A stretch of DNA of 58,032 nucleotides from contig NZ_JXST01000039.1 of the NCBI RefSeq assembly GCF_000878195.1, positions 1 to 58,032 on the forward strand, in the 5' to 3' direction. Shown piece after piece: positions 9,063-16,910 of this stretch (positions are counted from its first letter, which is position 1; each line of letters begins with the position of its first letter). The notes under the pieces were generated by a model. The model was given only the letters and a program-made list of their open reading frames with translations, made no database searches and was not told the DNA's origin. The position numbers and the translations under genes are program-made. Source of the stretch: Mycolicibacterium llatzerense (GTDB taxonomy: Bacteria > Actinomycetota > Actinomycetes > Mycobacteriales > Mycobacteriaceae).

Positions 9063-9814
9063 TGGTGTAGTGCTCCAAGGATTTCGGCCCGCAGCTCGGT
9101 GCGGGCAACATCGGCGTCACGGGGACTGGGAACGTCGAGCAGCGCGCGCAGCGGCTGCCCGGCGCGGCCGAGGACCGCCACGCGGTCGCCCAGCGCGAGG
9201 GCTTCGTCGACGTCATGGGTGACGAACACGACGGTGGTCGGATGGGCCTGCCAGGTGTCGATCAGCAGGTGCTGCATGGCATTCCGGGTCTTGGCGTCGA
9301 GCGCACCGAACGGCTCGTCCATCAGGACGGCTCGCGGCGCCCCGGCCAGTCCACGGGCCAGCTGGACCCGCTGGCGCATGCCGCCGGACAGGCTCTTCGG
9401 CAGGAAGTCGGCGAACCCGGTGAGCCCGACCTCGTCGATCCAGCGTTCGGCGCGTTCGCGGCGCCCGGCACGCGGCACGCCGCGCAGCTGCAGCGCCAGC
9501 TCGATGTTGGATCGCACTGTGCGCCAGGGCAACAACGCACTGTCCTGGAACACCATGCCGCGGTCCCGCGACGTGGTGGTCACGAGCGCGCCGTCCGCGA
9601 GGACCCGCCCCGCATCGGGCTTCAGCAGCCCGGCCAGCGCCCGCAACACCGTCGACTTGCCGCTGCCCGACGGCCCGGTCAGCACCAGGATCTCCCCCGG
9701 CTGCACCGTCAGGCTCAGCCCGTCCACGACCGGCTCGCCGGTGTAGGACAGTCGGATTCGGTCGAGTTCGAGGCGCAGGCCCGCAATCCTGGGCTCGGTC
9801 ACTACAGCGCTCAT
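9059..9814 (-). CDS. ABC transporter ATP-binding protein (nitrate/sulfonate/taurine type)
   Basis: A 251-residue ABC ATPase of the SsuB/TauB/NrtD group. Walker A GPSGSGKS is at 47-54, the Q-loop VFQDSALLPW near 88-97, the signature LSGGMRQR at 142-149, Walker B VLMDEPFGALD at ~163-173, and the switch His in FVTHDVDEAL. It energises the permease encoded just upstream (4-bp ATGA overlap) and overlaps the flavoprotein start by 4 bp on the other side. The DSALLPWRT motif is common in importers of small anions such as sulfonates, nitrate, cyanate and aromatic acids, so family membership limits but does not identify the substrate. Confidence 0.93.
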   Translation of the reverse strand: MSAVVTEPRIAGLRLELDRIRLSYTGEPVVDGLSLTVQPGEILVLTGPSGSGKSTVLRALAGLLKPDAGRVLADGALVTTTSRDRGMVFQDSALLPWRTVRSNIELALQLRGVPRAGRRERAERWIDEVGLTGFADFLPKSLSGGMRQRVQLARGLAGAPRAVLMDEPFGALDAKTRNAMQHLLIDTWQAHPTTVVFVTHDVDEALALGDRVAVLGRAGQPLRALLDVPSPRDADVARTELRAEILGALHQ

Positions 9815-10665
9815 CGCCCGTTCTCCTCACCACGCGGCAGCCAGCGCGTCAGCCGCCGGCCGATCAGTTCCACCGCGGCCGACGTGCCGAAGCCCAGGGC
9901 TCCGATGGTGATGATGCCGACGAAGACGCTCGGGTAATCCAGCACGGTGTAGGCCTGCCAGGTGCGGTAGCCGACACCGAGCCGGCCGGAGATCATCTCC
10001 GCGGACACCACACAGATCCAGGCCACACCCATACCGACCGACAATCCGCCGAACAGCCCGGGCAGCACACCCGGAAACACCACCTGCCGCAACACATCCC
10101 AGCGCGAACCGCCGAGGGTGCGCACCGAGTCCTCCCACAGCGTCGGCAATGCGCGCACCGCGTGCCGGGTGCTCACCATGATCGGGAAGAACGCCGCCAG
10201 GAACGTGATGAACACGATGCCGGCCTCGTCGGTCGGGAACAGCAGGATGGCCACCGGAACCAGCGCGATGGCCGGGATCGGTCGGGCCAGCTCGGTCAAC
10301 GGTCCGACGATGTCGGCGAACAGCCGAGACCGGCCCAGCGCGATCCCGACTCCGGCGCCGATCACCGCGGCCAGTCCGAAGCCGCTGACGATCCGGATCA
10401 CCGACTGCGTCAGGTCCAGCCAGTACTGGCCGGTGCCCACGGAGGCGACGAACTTGGCGGCGATCTGGGTGACGGTCGGCAGGTTGTCGAACCGCAGCCA
10501 GAACCGGACGTGGCCCGCGGTGAGCAGCTGCCAGATGCCCACGGCCGCAGCGACCGACAGCGCCTTGATGGCGTAACTGCGCCAGGTGGCCGGAACCCGC
10601 CGCCGCGCCACCTCAGCCTCGGCGGTGCGGGCAGGTGCCGCAGCAACCGCGGCGATCGCCGTCAT
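9811..10665 (-). CDS. ABC transporter permease (nitrate/sulfonate/taurine type)
   Basis: A 284-residue inner-membrane permease with about six hydrophobic spans and the cytoplasmic EAA-like loop TLGGSRWDVLRQVVFPGVLP, the docking site for the ATPase. It belongs to the BPD_transp_1 family beside SsuC/TauC. The start ATG at 10665 overlaps the stop of the substrate-binding protein gene (ATGA). The frame is open further upstream to 10938, but that part lies antiparallel to nothing new: it is the shifted frame of the binding-protein gene and lacks permease features. Only one permease gene is present, so the channel is presumably a homodimer. Confidence 0.92.
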   Translation of the reverse strand: MTAIAAVAAAPARTAEAEVARRRVPATWRSYAIKALSVAAAVGIWQLLTAGHVRFWLRFDNLPTVTQIAAKFVASVGTGQYWLDLTQSVIRIVSGFGLAAVIGAGVGIALGRSRLFADIVGPLTELARPIPAIALVPVAILLFPTDEAGIVFITFLAAFFPIMVSTRHAVRALPTLWEDSVRTLGGSRWDVLRQVVFPGVLPGLFGGLSVGMGVAWICVVSAEMISGRLGVGYRTWQAYTVLDYPSVFVGIITIGALGFGTSAAVELIGRRLTRWLPRGEENGR

Positions 10666-12092
10666 GCCACACCGATCAGAGCCTGCTGGTAGGTCACCAC
10701 CGACGAACCGGGATGGGCTGCCTGGTAGCGGTGAGCACCCGCCGCGGTGTCGAACGGGACGAAGTCGGTACCCTGCTGGACCCACACGGATTTGTCTGCC
10801 AGCCAACGGGTTCCGAATTCGGCGTCCGGCACGTAGGCGGCACGCACCTTGGTGCCCGTGGCCTCGGCCGCGCGGATCGCCTTCAGCAGGCAGGTCGGGT
10901 TGGCCGCCGGCTGCGTGGTGTCCGAACCGTCCAGCCACAGCTCACCGGCCAGCGCCGGGTTGTCGGCCGGGATGTTGCACACCGGGTCGGTACCGTGCAC
11001 CACAGACGGATTCGCGGTGCGGGCCACCTCGGTGTTGTAGTCGCGACCCCGCTCGGCCAGCACCTTGCGCAGCGGTCCGTCCTCGACGAACTTGGCCACG
11101 TCCAGGTCGGCGAAGTCACCGATCGACTTCAGGTACGGCACATCGCCTTTCAGCGCATCCACGAGCGACGGCTTGAGCGTGGTGTCGAACCGGGTGCCGC
11201 CGGGGCCGTTGTACAGGTACACGACTTCCTGTGGCAAGCCGCTGCCCTGCGCGACGATGCGCGAGGCCTCGAGCGGTTTGGTGTTGAGGAAGTCGGTGGC
11301 GTCGAGCTGCGCCTGCAGGAAGGCGTCGAGCACCTCGGGATGCGCGCCGGCGTAGGCCCGTCGCACCACGACGCCGTGCCAGGTCGGGTAGTTCAGCTCG
11401 GCCCCGTCGTACAGCAGCCGCGCCTTGTTCTGGAAGACCAGCAGGCCCGGCCAGGCGACGAACTGCGAAAGGGCCTTGACCTGGCCGGATTCCAGTGCCG
11501 AGGCGCCGATCTGCGGCTGCTGGTTGAGTACCTCGACGCCGGTCTTCGGGTCGATGCCGATCTTCGACAGGGCCCGCACCAGCGTGCCGTGACCGGCCGA
11601 GCCGACGCTGGCCGAGACCTTCTGGCCGGCCAGCTCATTCAGCGACTGCACCGGCGAATCCGGTGACACCACAACCATGTTCAGCGATCCGGTGGGGCTG
11701 GATCCGGTCACCGACACCAGCTCGGTCTTGGCGCGTTCGTTGCTCTGGGTCTTGGATCCGTTGATCAGCATCGGGTAGTCGCCCATGGAACCGATGTCGA
11801 TCTTCTCGGCGACCATCTGGGCGGTGATCGGTGCGCCGGTGTCGTAGTCCTGCCATTCGACGTGGTACTTCTTGCCGGTCTTGGCAGAAATGTCACTGAG
11901 CCGATGTTCCAAATAGCCTTGCGCACGAAGCAATGTCCCTGCGGTGACGGTGTTGATGGTCTTGGACTGGTAGCCGACGACCACATTGACGACGTTGTCG
12001 TCCTTGCCGGCCGAATCGACCGAGCAGCCGGTGGCGGCCAGCACGACGCTGGCGGCCAGGGCGGAAAACCGGGCGAGATGCTTGCTTGTCAT
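10662..12092 (-). CDS. substrate-binding lipoprotein of the importer with NosL-like C-terminal region
   Basis: A protein of 476 residues, about 130 longer than usual SsuA/TauA proteins. The N-terminus is a lipoprotein signal with lipobox AATGC (MTSKHLARF...), so the mature protein is anchored outside the membrane. Residues ~35-350 are a NMT1/SsuA-type periplasmic-binding domain. The last ~105 residues contain two cysteines (~372 and ~401) and a block resembling NosL (VWVQQGTDFVPF, then GAHRYQAAHPG and VVTYQQAL). NosL proteins are copper-handling lipoproteins, so the tail might bind a metal or redox partner; this is inference. ATG 12092 was chosen for the signal peptide. It follows the ferredoxin gene by 13 bp. 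Confidence 0.85.
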   Translation of the reverse strand: MTSKHLARFSALAASVVLAATGCSVDSAGKDDNVVNVVVGYQSKTINTVTAGTLLRAQGYLEHRLSDISAKTGKKYHVEWQDYDTGAPITAQMVAEKIDIGSMGDYPMLINGSKTQSNERAKTELVSVTGSSPTGSLNMVVVSPDSPVQSLNELAGQKVSASVGSAGHGTLVRALSKIGIDPKTGVEVLNQQPQIGASALESGQVKALSQFVAWPGLLVFQNKARLLYDGAELNYPTWHGVVVRRAYAGAHPEVLDAFLQAQLDATDFLNTKPLEASRIVAQGSGLPQEVVYLYNGPGGTRFDTTLKPSLVDALKGDVPYLKSIGDFADLDVAKFVEDGPLRKVLAERGRDYNTEVARTANPSVVHGTDPVCNIPADNPALAGELWLDGSDTTQPAANPTCLLKAIRAAEATGTKVRAAYVPDAEFGTRWLADKSVWVQQGTDFVPFDTAAGAHRYQAAHPGSSVVTYQQALIGVA

Positions 12093-12105
12093 TGGGCTCG
12101 AGTCC

Positions 12106-12336
12106 TTAGCGGATGAGGTAGGGCATGTTGACGGAGACAGCGCCGGTTGGGCAGCGTGCGGCGCACGGCCCGCAGTACCAACACTCGTCAACGTGCATGT
12201 AGGCCTTACCGTTGTCGGGGTTGATGGCCAGCGAGTCCAGCGGGCAGATGTCGACGCACAGGGTGCAGCCCTCGATGCAGAGCGACTCGTCGATCGTCAC
12301 CGGGACATCGGCTCGTTGGTTGTTGACCAGTGTCAT
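12106..12336 (-). CDS. AprB-like 2[4Fe-4S] ferredoxin
   Basis: A 76-residue ferredoxin with two complete cluster motifs: C20-x3-C24-x2-C27-x3-C31 followed by Pro, and C52-x2-C55-x2-C58-x3-C62 followed by Pro. The x3 spacing in the first motif and CWYCGPC in the second recall the beta subunit of APS reductase rather than clostridial ferredoxins, but the long C-terminal arm of true AprB is absent. It probably carries electrons to the AprA-like flavoprotein at the other end of the operon. Its ATG overlaps the GntR gene stop by 4 bp, so it is the first structural gene. Confidence 0.9.
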   Translation of the reverse strand: MTLVNNQRADVPVTIDESLCIEGCTLCVDICPLDSLAINPDNGKAYMHVDECWYCGPCAARCPTGAVSVNMPYLIR

Positions 12337-13103
12337 GATTCACTCCGTAACAGGTTGCCGCGCATGGTGATTCGGTCACCACGCAGTCGGATGTATTCGA
12401 GGTCGACGGGGCGCCCGCCGTCGAGGGTGGTGAGCCGTTCGAGCATCAGAATCGCTCCCCCGGCCGGGATGTCGAGGGTGGCCGCGGTGTGCGGATCGGC
12501 CGAAACCGCTTCCAGCGCAATGTCCGCCGTGCCCAGCCGCTGTGCGGTGACCTGCTCGATCAACGCGAACACGTCGTTGGTCTCCAGCGAGTGCTCGAGC
12601 ACCGCAGCGCCGATATCGGGCGCCAGGTATGTCAGATCCAGGCTCAGCGGAAGGTCGCCCAGGTAGCGCAGTCGCTCGATGAAGACGACGGGCTCACCGG
12701 GACCCAGCTGTAACCGGCGCGCCACCGCCGCGGGCGCCGGCAGCTGCGTCGCGGCGCGGACCTCGTTGCGGACCTCGCCGAAGTCCTTGAAGGTCTCCTT
12801 CAGGCCGACCAGCGCGTGCAGCCCGTGATCGTACTTGCGCTGGGCCACGTGGGTGCCGACCCGCGGCCCCCGGTCGATCAGCCCTTCGGCCTTGAGGATC
12901 GCCAGGGCTTCGCGCACGGTGTTGCGGGATACCGAGAACTCGGCGACCAGCTCGGCCTCGCCGGGCAGACCGTCCGAGTAGACCCCGTCGCGCACCTGAT
13001 GTCGCAGCACGTCGGCCACCTGCCGGGCGCGGTCGGCGCGCCGGCGCAGCGGGGTCGGGTCGGTCGGCTGGGGCGAGCGAAGCGACGGGGACGACGTGGA
13101 CAT
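12333..13103 (-). CDS. GntR/HutC-family transcriptional regulator (UTRA domain)
   Basis: A protein of 256 residues: an N-terminal winged helix (EAELVAEFSVSRNTVREAL at ~51-69, wing GPRVGTHVAQ) and a C-terminal UTRA ligand-binding domain from about residue 105 to 250. It is the promoter-proximal gene of the ABC-transporter/AprAB-like operon, with a 4-bp overlap into the ferredoxin gene, so it very likely autoregulates the operon in response to the imported compound or a product of it. ATG at 13103 is the only good start. A dyad (13119-13137) lies just upstream. Confidence 0.92.
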   Translation of the reverse strand: MSTSSPSLRSPQPTDPTPLRRRADRARQVADVLRHQVRDGVYSDGLPGEAELVAEFSVSRNTVREALAILKAEGLIDRGPRVGTHVAQRKYDHGLHALVGLKETFKDFGEVRNEVRAATQLPAPAAVARRLQLGPGEPVVFIERLRYLGDLPLSLDLTYLAPDIGAAVLEHSLETNDVFALIEQVTAQRLGTADIALEAVSADPHTAATLDIPAGGAILMLERLTTLDGGRPVDLEYIRLRGDRITMRGNLLRSES

Positions 13104-13118
13104 GCGGTTGACCGTAGG

Positions 13119-13137
13119 GACCTGCCGGTGTCAGGTC
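13119..13137. promoter_or_regulatory. possible GntR operator dyad
   Basis: A perfect 6-bp inverted repeat GACCTG-N7-CAGGTC lies 16 bp upstream of the GntR-type gene start. The position fits an autoregulatory operator of the operon. A further AGGT word occurs nearby (CAGGTGG near 13150). HutC-group operators are usually tighter palindromes, so this is only a candidate. Confidence 0.3.
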
Positions 13138-13319
13138 TGCCCCCGCAAATCAGGTGGCTCGACAGTACCCGCATTGCGCCGCCTTGCCACAGGCTTGACC
13201 TGGGTAAATGCCCATTTCAACCACAATTGCGCCACCTCGGAAACGCCAGGTAGTTCGAATCTCGATGAATTGAACCGCGTTTACCTGTGGCCACAACCTT
13301 CGGCTCCGCGAAAGTGCAT

Positions 13320-13438
13320 GAGTTCAATCGTGATGACAATCTGCCGTGGTGATTGAACTCTGGGACCGCTGACGCCCCGAAGAAATACCTCGCTTCAATC
13401 ACGACGTATGACGATTCCTCGCGATTGAAGCCAAGTAT
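13320..13438 (-). repeat. paired-dyad element, copy A
   Basis: Read on the minus strand. Dyad 1 has 16-base arms (13438-13423 and 13400-13385) with 14 Watson-Crick pairs, one G.T and one mismatch around a 22-base loop. After 24 bases comes dyad 2, perfect 10-base arms GAGTTCAATC (13360-13351) and GATTGAACTC (13329-13320) around 21 bases. The same plan, spacing and many bases recur in opposite orientation at 23188-23308. By hand alignment roughly two thirds of the bases agree. It could be a REP/MITE-like mobile element, a structured RNA, or paired protein-binding sites. Confidence 0.6.
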
Positions 13439-13562
13439 CGCTCCGCGCACTCGACCGACAGCACCTGGGGCACAAAACACTTGCAGCAGTTGAGATTGCG
13501 CTTACGCAGGGAAAGTTCGAGTAGCGGTCTGCGTAGACGCGCAGTCAACACATAGCCGGCCG

Positions 13563-15815
13563 CTAGCTACCCACAGCACGCACCGTCACCGGAATCCCGT
13601 TGAGCGCACCGTTACCCGACGGCTCGTCGATGAAGTCCGGCAGCGACAGGATGTTGGTGTTCACCCCGGGCGACGCGTTGGCGATACCGAGCCGGGTGCC
13701 CGGCTGTCCGTGCCCCCAGCCGTGCGGCATGGACACCACGCCCGGCTTGATCGCGTCGGTCACCTCGACGGGTACGACGATCTTCCCGGCGCCAGAGGCC
13801 ACTTCGGCGGCGTCACCGTCGACGATGCCCCGTTCGGCGGCGTCGCGGCTGTGCATCAGCAGCGTGCAGCGGTCGCGGCCCTTCATCAGCGCACCGACGT
13901 TGTGCAGCCAGGAGTTGTTGGACCGCAGATGCCGCCGGCTCACCAGGACCAGCTCGTCGTCGGCACGGTCGAGCCGCGCGGCCAGCCGCGGCAGGTCGTC
14001 GAGCAGATATTGCGGCGCCAGGCGAATCTTCTGGTCCGCGGTGCCCAGCACCTCGGGCACCCGCGGCACCATCGGGCCGTAGTTGATGCCGTCGGGGTGG
14101 GCCTTGAGCTTCTCGAGCGTCAGCCCATCGGGGTTCTCGCCGTACCGGTCGCCGAACGCGGCGGTCCGCAGGGTCAGGTCGAGCATGCGCTCCGGTCCGC
14201 CGCGGTCGTAGTTCTTGCGGATCTCGGCGCCGTCGAGCCCCTGGGTGAAGCACAGGTAGTCGAACCAGCCGTCGTCCAGCGCGGCGATGTCGACATCCTC
14301 GGCCGGGGTGCCGGTGCACAGCCCGGTGAGCCGGATCAGAATCTCCCACTCCTCCGGCGCATCGGGGTCCTCGCGATGGAACACCGGCGGCGAGTACCGG
14401 GCGAAGCTGTTGATGGCCGCGCCCAGCAGGAGGTCCGCGGAGTGCGCCTGCTCGAGTGCCGACGGGCCGGGCAGGATCACGTCGGCATGCCGGGTGGTCT
14501 CGTTGAGCCACAGGTCCACCGAGATCATCGCGTCCAGCTGCGGCAGCGCCTCGTCGAGTTTGTCGCCGCCCGGCGTCGACAGCACGGGGTTGCCCGCGAC
14601 CGTGATCAGGGCCTTGAGCTGGCCCTCGCCCGGTGTGGTGATCTCTTCGAGCATGCACGAGACCGGTACCTGGCCCAGCACTTCCTTGGCGCCGCGGACC
14701 CGGGTCTGGTAGCGGCCGAAGTTGGCGGCCCCGTCCTCCAGGCCCGGGATGGTCTGGCTGGTGACGGTCCAGGCGGTCGGGGTGGCGAACATCGCGCCGC
14801 CGGGAACGTCGAAGTGTCCGGTGACGATGTTGACGACGTCGATCAGCCAGCTGGCGAGGCTGCCGAATTCCTGGTTGCAGGTGCCGATGCGGCCGTAGAC
14901 GACGGCGCGGGGCGTGCCGGCCAGCTCGCGGGCCAGTTCCCGAATTCGCTGCGCCTCGATACCTGTTGCGGCAGAGACTCTTTCGGGCGACCAGTCGGCC
15001 ACGGCCTGCTGCAGTTCGGGCACCCCGTCGAGGTGCTGCTCCAGTTGACCGAGGTTGACCAGCCCTTCGTCGAACACCGCGTGGATGACGCCCAGCAGCA
15101 GCGCCGCGTCGGTGCCCGGGGTGATCGGCAGCCACTCGTCGGCCTTGGCGGCGGTCTGCGTGCGCACGGGGTCGATGACGATCACCTTGCCGCGCTTCCG
15201 GATTCCGCCGATGATGCCCATGATGTCGGGGGCGGCCAGCAGCGATCCCTGCGAGGCCGCGGGGTTGGCGCCCATCACGACGAGTAGGTCGGTGCGCTGC
15301 AGGTCCGGGGTCGGGAAGGCCCACCAGCTGCCGTACATCAGGTGCGACGACAGGTTCTTCGGCCACTGGTCGATGGTGCCGGGCGAATAGGTGATCGGCA
15401 TGCCGGACAGGCCGAGCAGGATCGCGGCGTACCGCGACAGCGAAAACGAGTGCGCCAGTGGGTTTCCCGTGTACGCGGCGACCGCGCCGATGCCGTGCTT
15501 CTCGATGACCGGCGCCAGCAGTTCGGTACAGCGGCGGAACGCGGTGTCCCAGTCGACTTCGTGCCACTGGCCGTCGACCTTGATCATCGGCCGGCGAATC
15601 CGGTCCGGGTCCTGGTGCAGCGCACCCAGGGAGGCGCCCTTGGGGCAGATGTGGCCCGCGCTCCACTCGTCGGCCTTGTTGGGCCGGATGCCGGCGACCT
15701 TGCCATCGGTCACCTGAATCTCCAAGCCGCACATGGCTTCACACAAGCAGCAGGCGTGCAGGTGCAGTCCGTCTTCGCCGACTTCGGCGATCACTCGCGG
15801 CTGAGTTCCCATCAT
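13563..15815 (-). CDS. molybdopterin (bis-MGD) oxidoreductase, Rv0197-like
   Basis: A 750-residue DMSO-reductase-family enzyme. The N-terminus binds one [4Fe-4S] cluster (CCLCEAMC at 22-29 and the fourth ligand in HICPKGA near 57). Then come the molybdopterin domains (LLVVMGANPAASQ; TVAGNPVLSTPGGDKLDEAL; WLNETTRHADVILPGPSALE) and the C-terminal molydop_binding domain (HLRSNNSWLHN, ending in VSMPHGWGHGQPG). There is no Tat signal, so it acts in the cytoplasm. I could not identify a Cys/SeCys molybdenum ligand with certainty. From memory it resembles M. tuberculosis Rv0197, a putative oxidoreductase of unknown substrate. ATG at 15815 or 15812 has no SD; a palindrome lies 7 bp upstream. It precedes the AprAB-like operon in the same direction but is 459 bp away. 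Confidence 0.85.
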   Translation of the reverse strand: MMGTQPRVIAEVGEDGLHLHACCLCEAMCGLEIQVTDGKVAGIRPNKADEWSAGHICPKGASLGALHQDPDRIRRPMIKVDGQWHEVDWDTAFRRCTELLAPVIEKHGIGAVAAYTGNPLAHSFSLSRYAAILLGLSGMPITYSPGTIDQWPKNLSSHLMYGSWWAFPTPDLQRTDLLVVMGANPAASQGSLLAAPDIMGIIGGIRKRGKVIVIDPVRTQTAAKADEWLPITPGTDAALLLGVIHAVFDEGLVNLGQLEQHLDGVPELQQAVADWSPERVSAATGIEAQRIRELARELAGTPRAVVYGRIGTCNQEFGSLASWLIDVVNIVTGHFDVPGGAMFATPTAWTVTSQTIPGLEDGAANFGRYQTRVRGAKEVLGQVPVSCMLEEITTPGEGQLKALITVAGNPVLSTPGGDKLDEALPQLDAMISVDLWLNETTRHADVILPGPSALEQAHSADLLLGAAINSFARYSPPVFHREDPDAPEEWEILIRLTGLCTGTPAEDVDIAALDDGWFDYLCFTQGLDGAEIRKNYDRGGPERMLDLTLRTAAFGDRYGENPDGLTLEKLKAHPDGINYGPMVPRVPEVLGTADQKIRLAPQYLLDDLPRLAARLDRADDELVLVSRRHLRSNNSWLHNVGALMKGRDRCTLLMHSRDAAERGIVDGDAAEVASGAGKIVVPVEVTDAIKPGVVSMPHGWGHGQPGTRLGIANASPGVNTNILSLPDFIDEPSGNGALNGIPVTVRAVGS

Positions 15816-15821
15816 TCGACT

Positions 15822-15834
15822 GTAACGGCGTTAC
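15822..15834. promoter_or_regulatory. palindrome upstream of molybdopterin oxidoreductase
   Basis: GTAACG-G-CGTTAC, 6-bp arms around one central base, ends 7 bp before the ATG of the molybdopterin oxidoreductase. Its size and symmetry resemble TetR-type operators (TGTAAC..GTTACA form). With no SD before the gene, the site may overlap a promoter of a leaderless transcript. No TetR gene is adjacent. Confidence 0.35.
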
Positions 15835-15900
15835 TGAGACGTGGGTCACGAATGGTCCCAGTGTCCGGGAGAGACGGGCACGCGACCGTTTCCGGCCAGG

Positions 15901-16440
15901 TTAGAGCGCGTGTGAAAGCTCCCGGCCGAACTGCAGCAGCCGCTGCATCTGCGCCAGGCCGCCGTCGTCGACGGACTTCGTGTACCGGAACGATTCGCAG
16001 AAGAAATCGGTGTCGATCGCGGACTTCTGCCGGCTGCGGGTGACCAGCTGCGTGTACATCCGCAGCCGGACCTCGGCCAGTCGCCGGGTGCCGTCGGCCA
16101 ACACTTCGAACTGGGTGGTCAGGATGTGGTCGGTGATGGTGGACAGCAGGATGGTCCGCACCGAGGTGTCCAACGTCCGGCGCAGCTGTTCGTCCTCGCC
16201 GCTGGCGTCGTCGTCGGCCCGCCACATGATCAACCGCTCACCGTCGGTGAGGACGACCTCCTGCCACACGGCGTCGCCCCAGGACTCCTCGGACGCGCCG
16301 CGCGACATGATGAAGGACTTGATCGACCGGAAATCGACCACAGAGCGGAGCTGTTCGAGCGCCAGCTCCGGATCCCGCAGGTAGACCTTCGCCGCGTCCT
16401 CGACACTCGAGTACGGCGCCCAGTCCTGCGGTTCGTCCAC
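15901..16440 (-). CDS. conserved hypothetical protein downstream of nusB (Rv2532c position)
   Basis: A protein of 179 residues that I do not recognise as a named family. It is acidic at the N-terminus (MDEPQDWAPYSS) with no signal peptide or membrane span, so probably cytoplasmic; the middle is mixed alpha/beta and the C-terminus helical. The start lies 2 bp after the nusB stop, so it is the last gene of the pepQ-efp-nusB transcription unit. In M. tuberculosis the gene in this place is Rv2532c, also a hypothetical protein; orthology is inferred from position. Confidence 0.75.
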   Translation of the reverse strand: MDEPQDWAPYSSVEDAAKVYLRDPELALEQLRSVVDFRSIKSFIMSRGASEESWGDAVWQEVVLTDGERLIMWRADDDASGEDEQLRRTLDTSVRTILLSTITDHILTTQFEVLADGTRRLAEVRLRMYTQLVTRSRQKSAIDTDFFCESFRYTKSVDDGGLAQMQRLLQFGRELSHAL

Positions 16441-16442
16441 TG

Positions 16443-16910
16443 CTACTCGCCCCGCACTGCCGCGGCCGCCGCCCGAATCTGCGGCGTCACCAGCATCACC
16501 TGGCCGAGGACACCGTTGACGAAACCGGGTGACTCATCGGTGGACAGCGTCTTCGCCAGCTCGACCGCCTCGTCGACGGCCACCGGCTCGGGCACGTCCG
16601 TCGCGTGCAGCAGTTCCCACACCGCGACGCGCAGGATCGCCCGGTCCACCGCGGGCAGCCGCTCGAGCGTCCAGCCCTGCAGGTGAGCGGAGATCAGGTC
16701 GTCGATGTGTGCGGCATGCTCGGTGACACCGTCGGCAACGGTCACCGTGTACGGGTTCAGCGCCGAGACCTCGGGGTCGCTCTCGGCAATGGTGTTGCGC
16801 AGCTTCGCACCCTCGGCCGCGGTGATCCCGCGGGCCTCGGCCTCGAACAGCAGATCGACGGCGCGCTTGCGCGCCTGGTGCCGACCCTTGTCGGAACGAC
16901 GGTCAGGCAT
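16443..16910 (-). CDS. nusB: transcription antitermination protein NusB
   Basis: A 155-residue all-helical NusB with the basic N-terminal RNA-binding segment KGRHQARKRAVDLLFEAE and the conserved core ERLPAVDRAILRVAVWELL, then PVAVDEAVELAK and GFVNGVLG. It binds boxA RNA with NusE/S10 during rRNA transcription. Length and motifs match the mycobacterial protein. Its ATG overlaps the efp stop by 8 bp, as in M. tuberculosis where efp precedes nusB. Confidence 0.97.
   Translation of the reverse strand: MPDRRSDKGRHQARKRAVDLLFEAEARGITAAEGAKLRNTIAESDPEVSALNPYTVTVADGVTEHAAHIDDLISAHLQGWTLERLPAVDRAILRVAVWELLHATDVPEPVAVDEAVELAKTLSTDESPGFVNGVLGQVMLVTPQIRAAAAAVRGE

Larger units (their letters stand above)
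13104..13562. other. 459-bp intergenic region with promoter area and paired-dyad element
   Basis: This gap separates the end of the molybdopterin oxidoreductase gene from the start of the GntR operon, both on the minus strand. It is less GC-rich than its surroundings. It holds the candidate GntR operator (13119-13137) and a 119-bp paired-dyad element (13320-13438). An open frame on the minus strand (13480-13217) crosses the element, but codon use is poor and no start context or family is recognised. I see no tRNA or U-tract terminator. Confidence 0.6.

Noticed and set aside
6633..9746. A 1,037-codon + strand open frame antisense to the AprA-like flavoprotein and ATPase genes.
   Set aside because: It mirrors two well-supported minus-strand genes; the translation is His/Arg/Gly-rich without any family motif, as expected of the antisense of GC-rich genes.
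9811..10938. A longer version of the permease starting at 10938.
   Set aside because: The added 91 codons lie inside the binding-protein gene in another frame, lack membrane character, and the ATGA-overlap start at 10665 fits the family N-terminus.
13217..13480. Small minus-strand frame over dyad element A whose peptide partly resembles the frame over element B (23134-23460), sharing YFF..S.VPE.N.H.R.
   Set aside because: Similarity follows from the DNA-level homology; a 1-base indel between copies shifts the frame after about 35 codons, and neither frame has a start context or mycobacterial codon bias.
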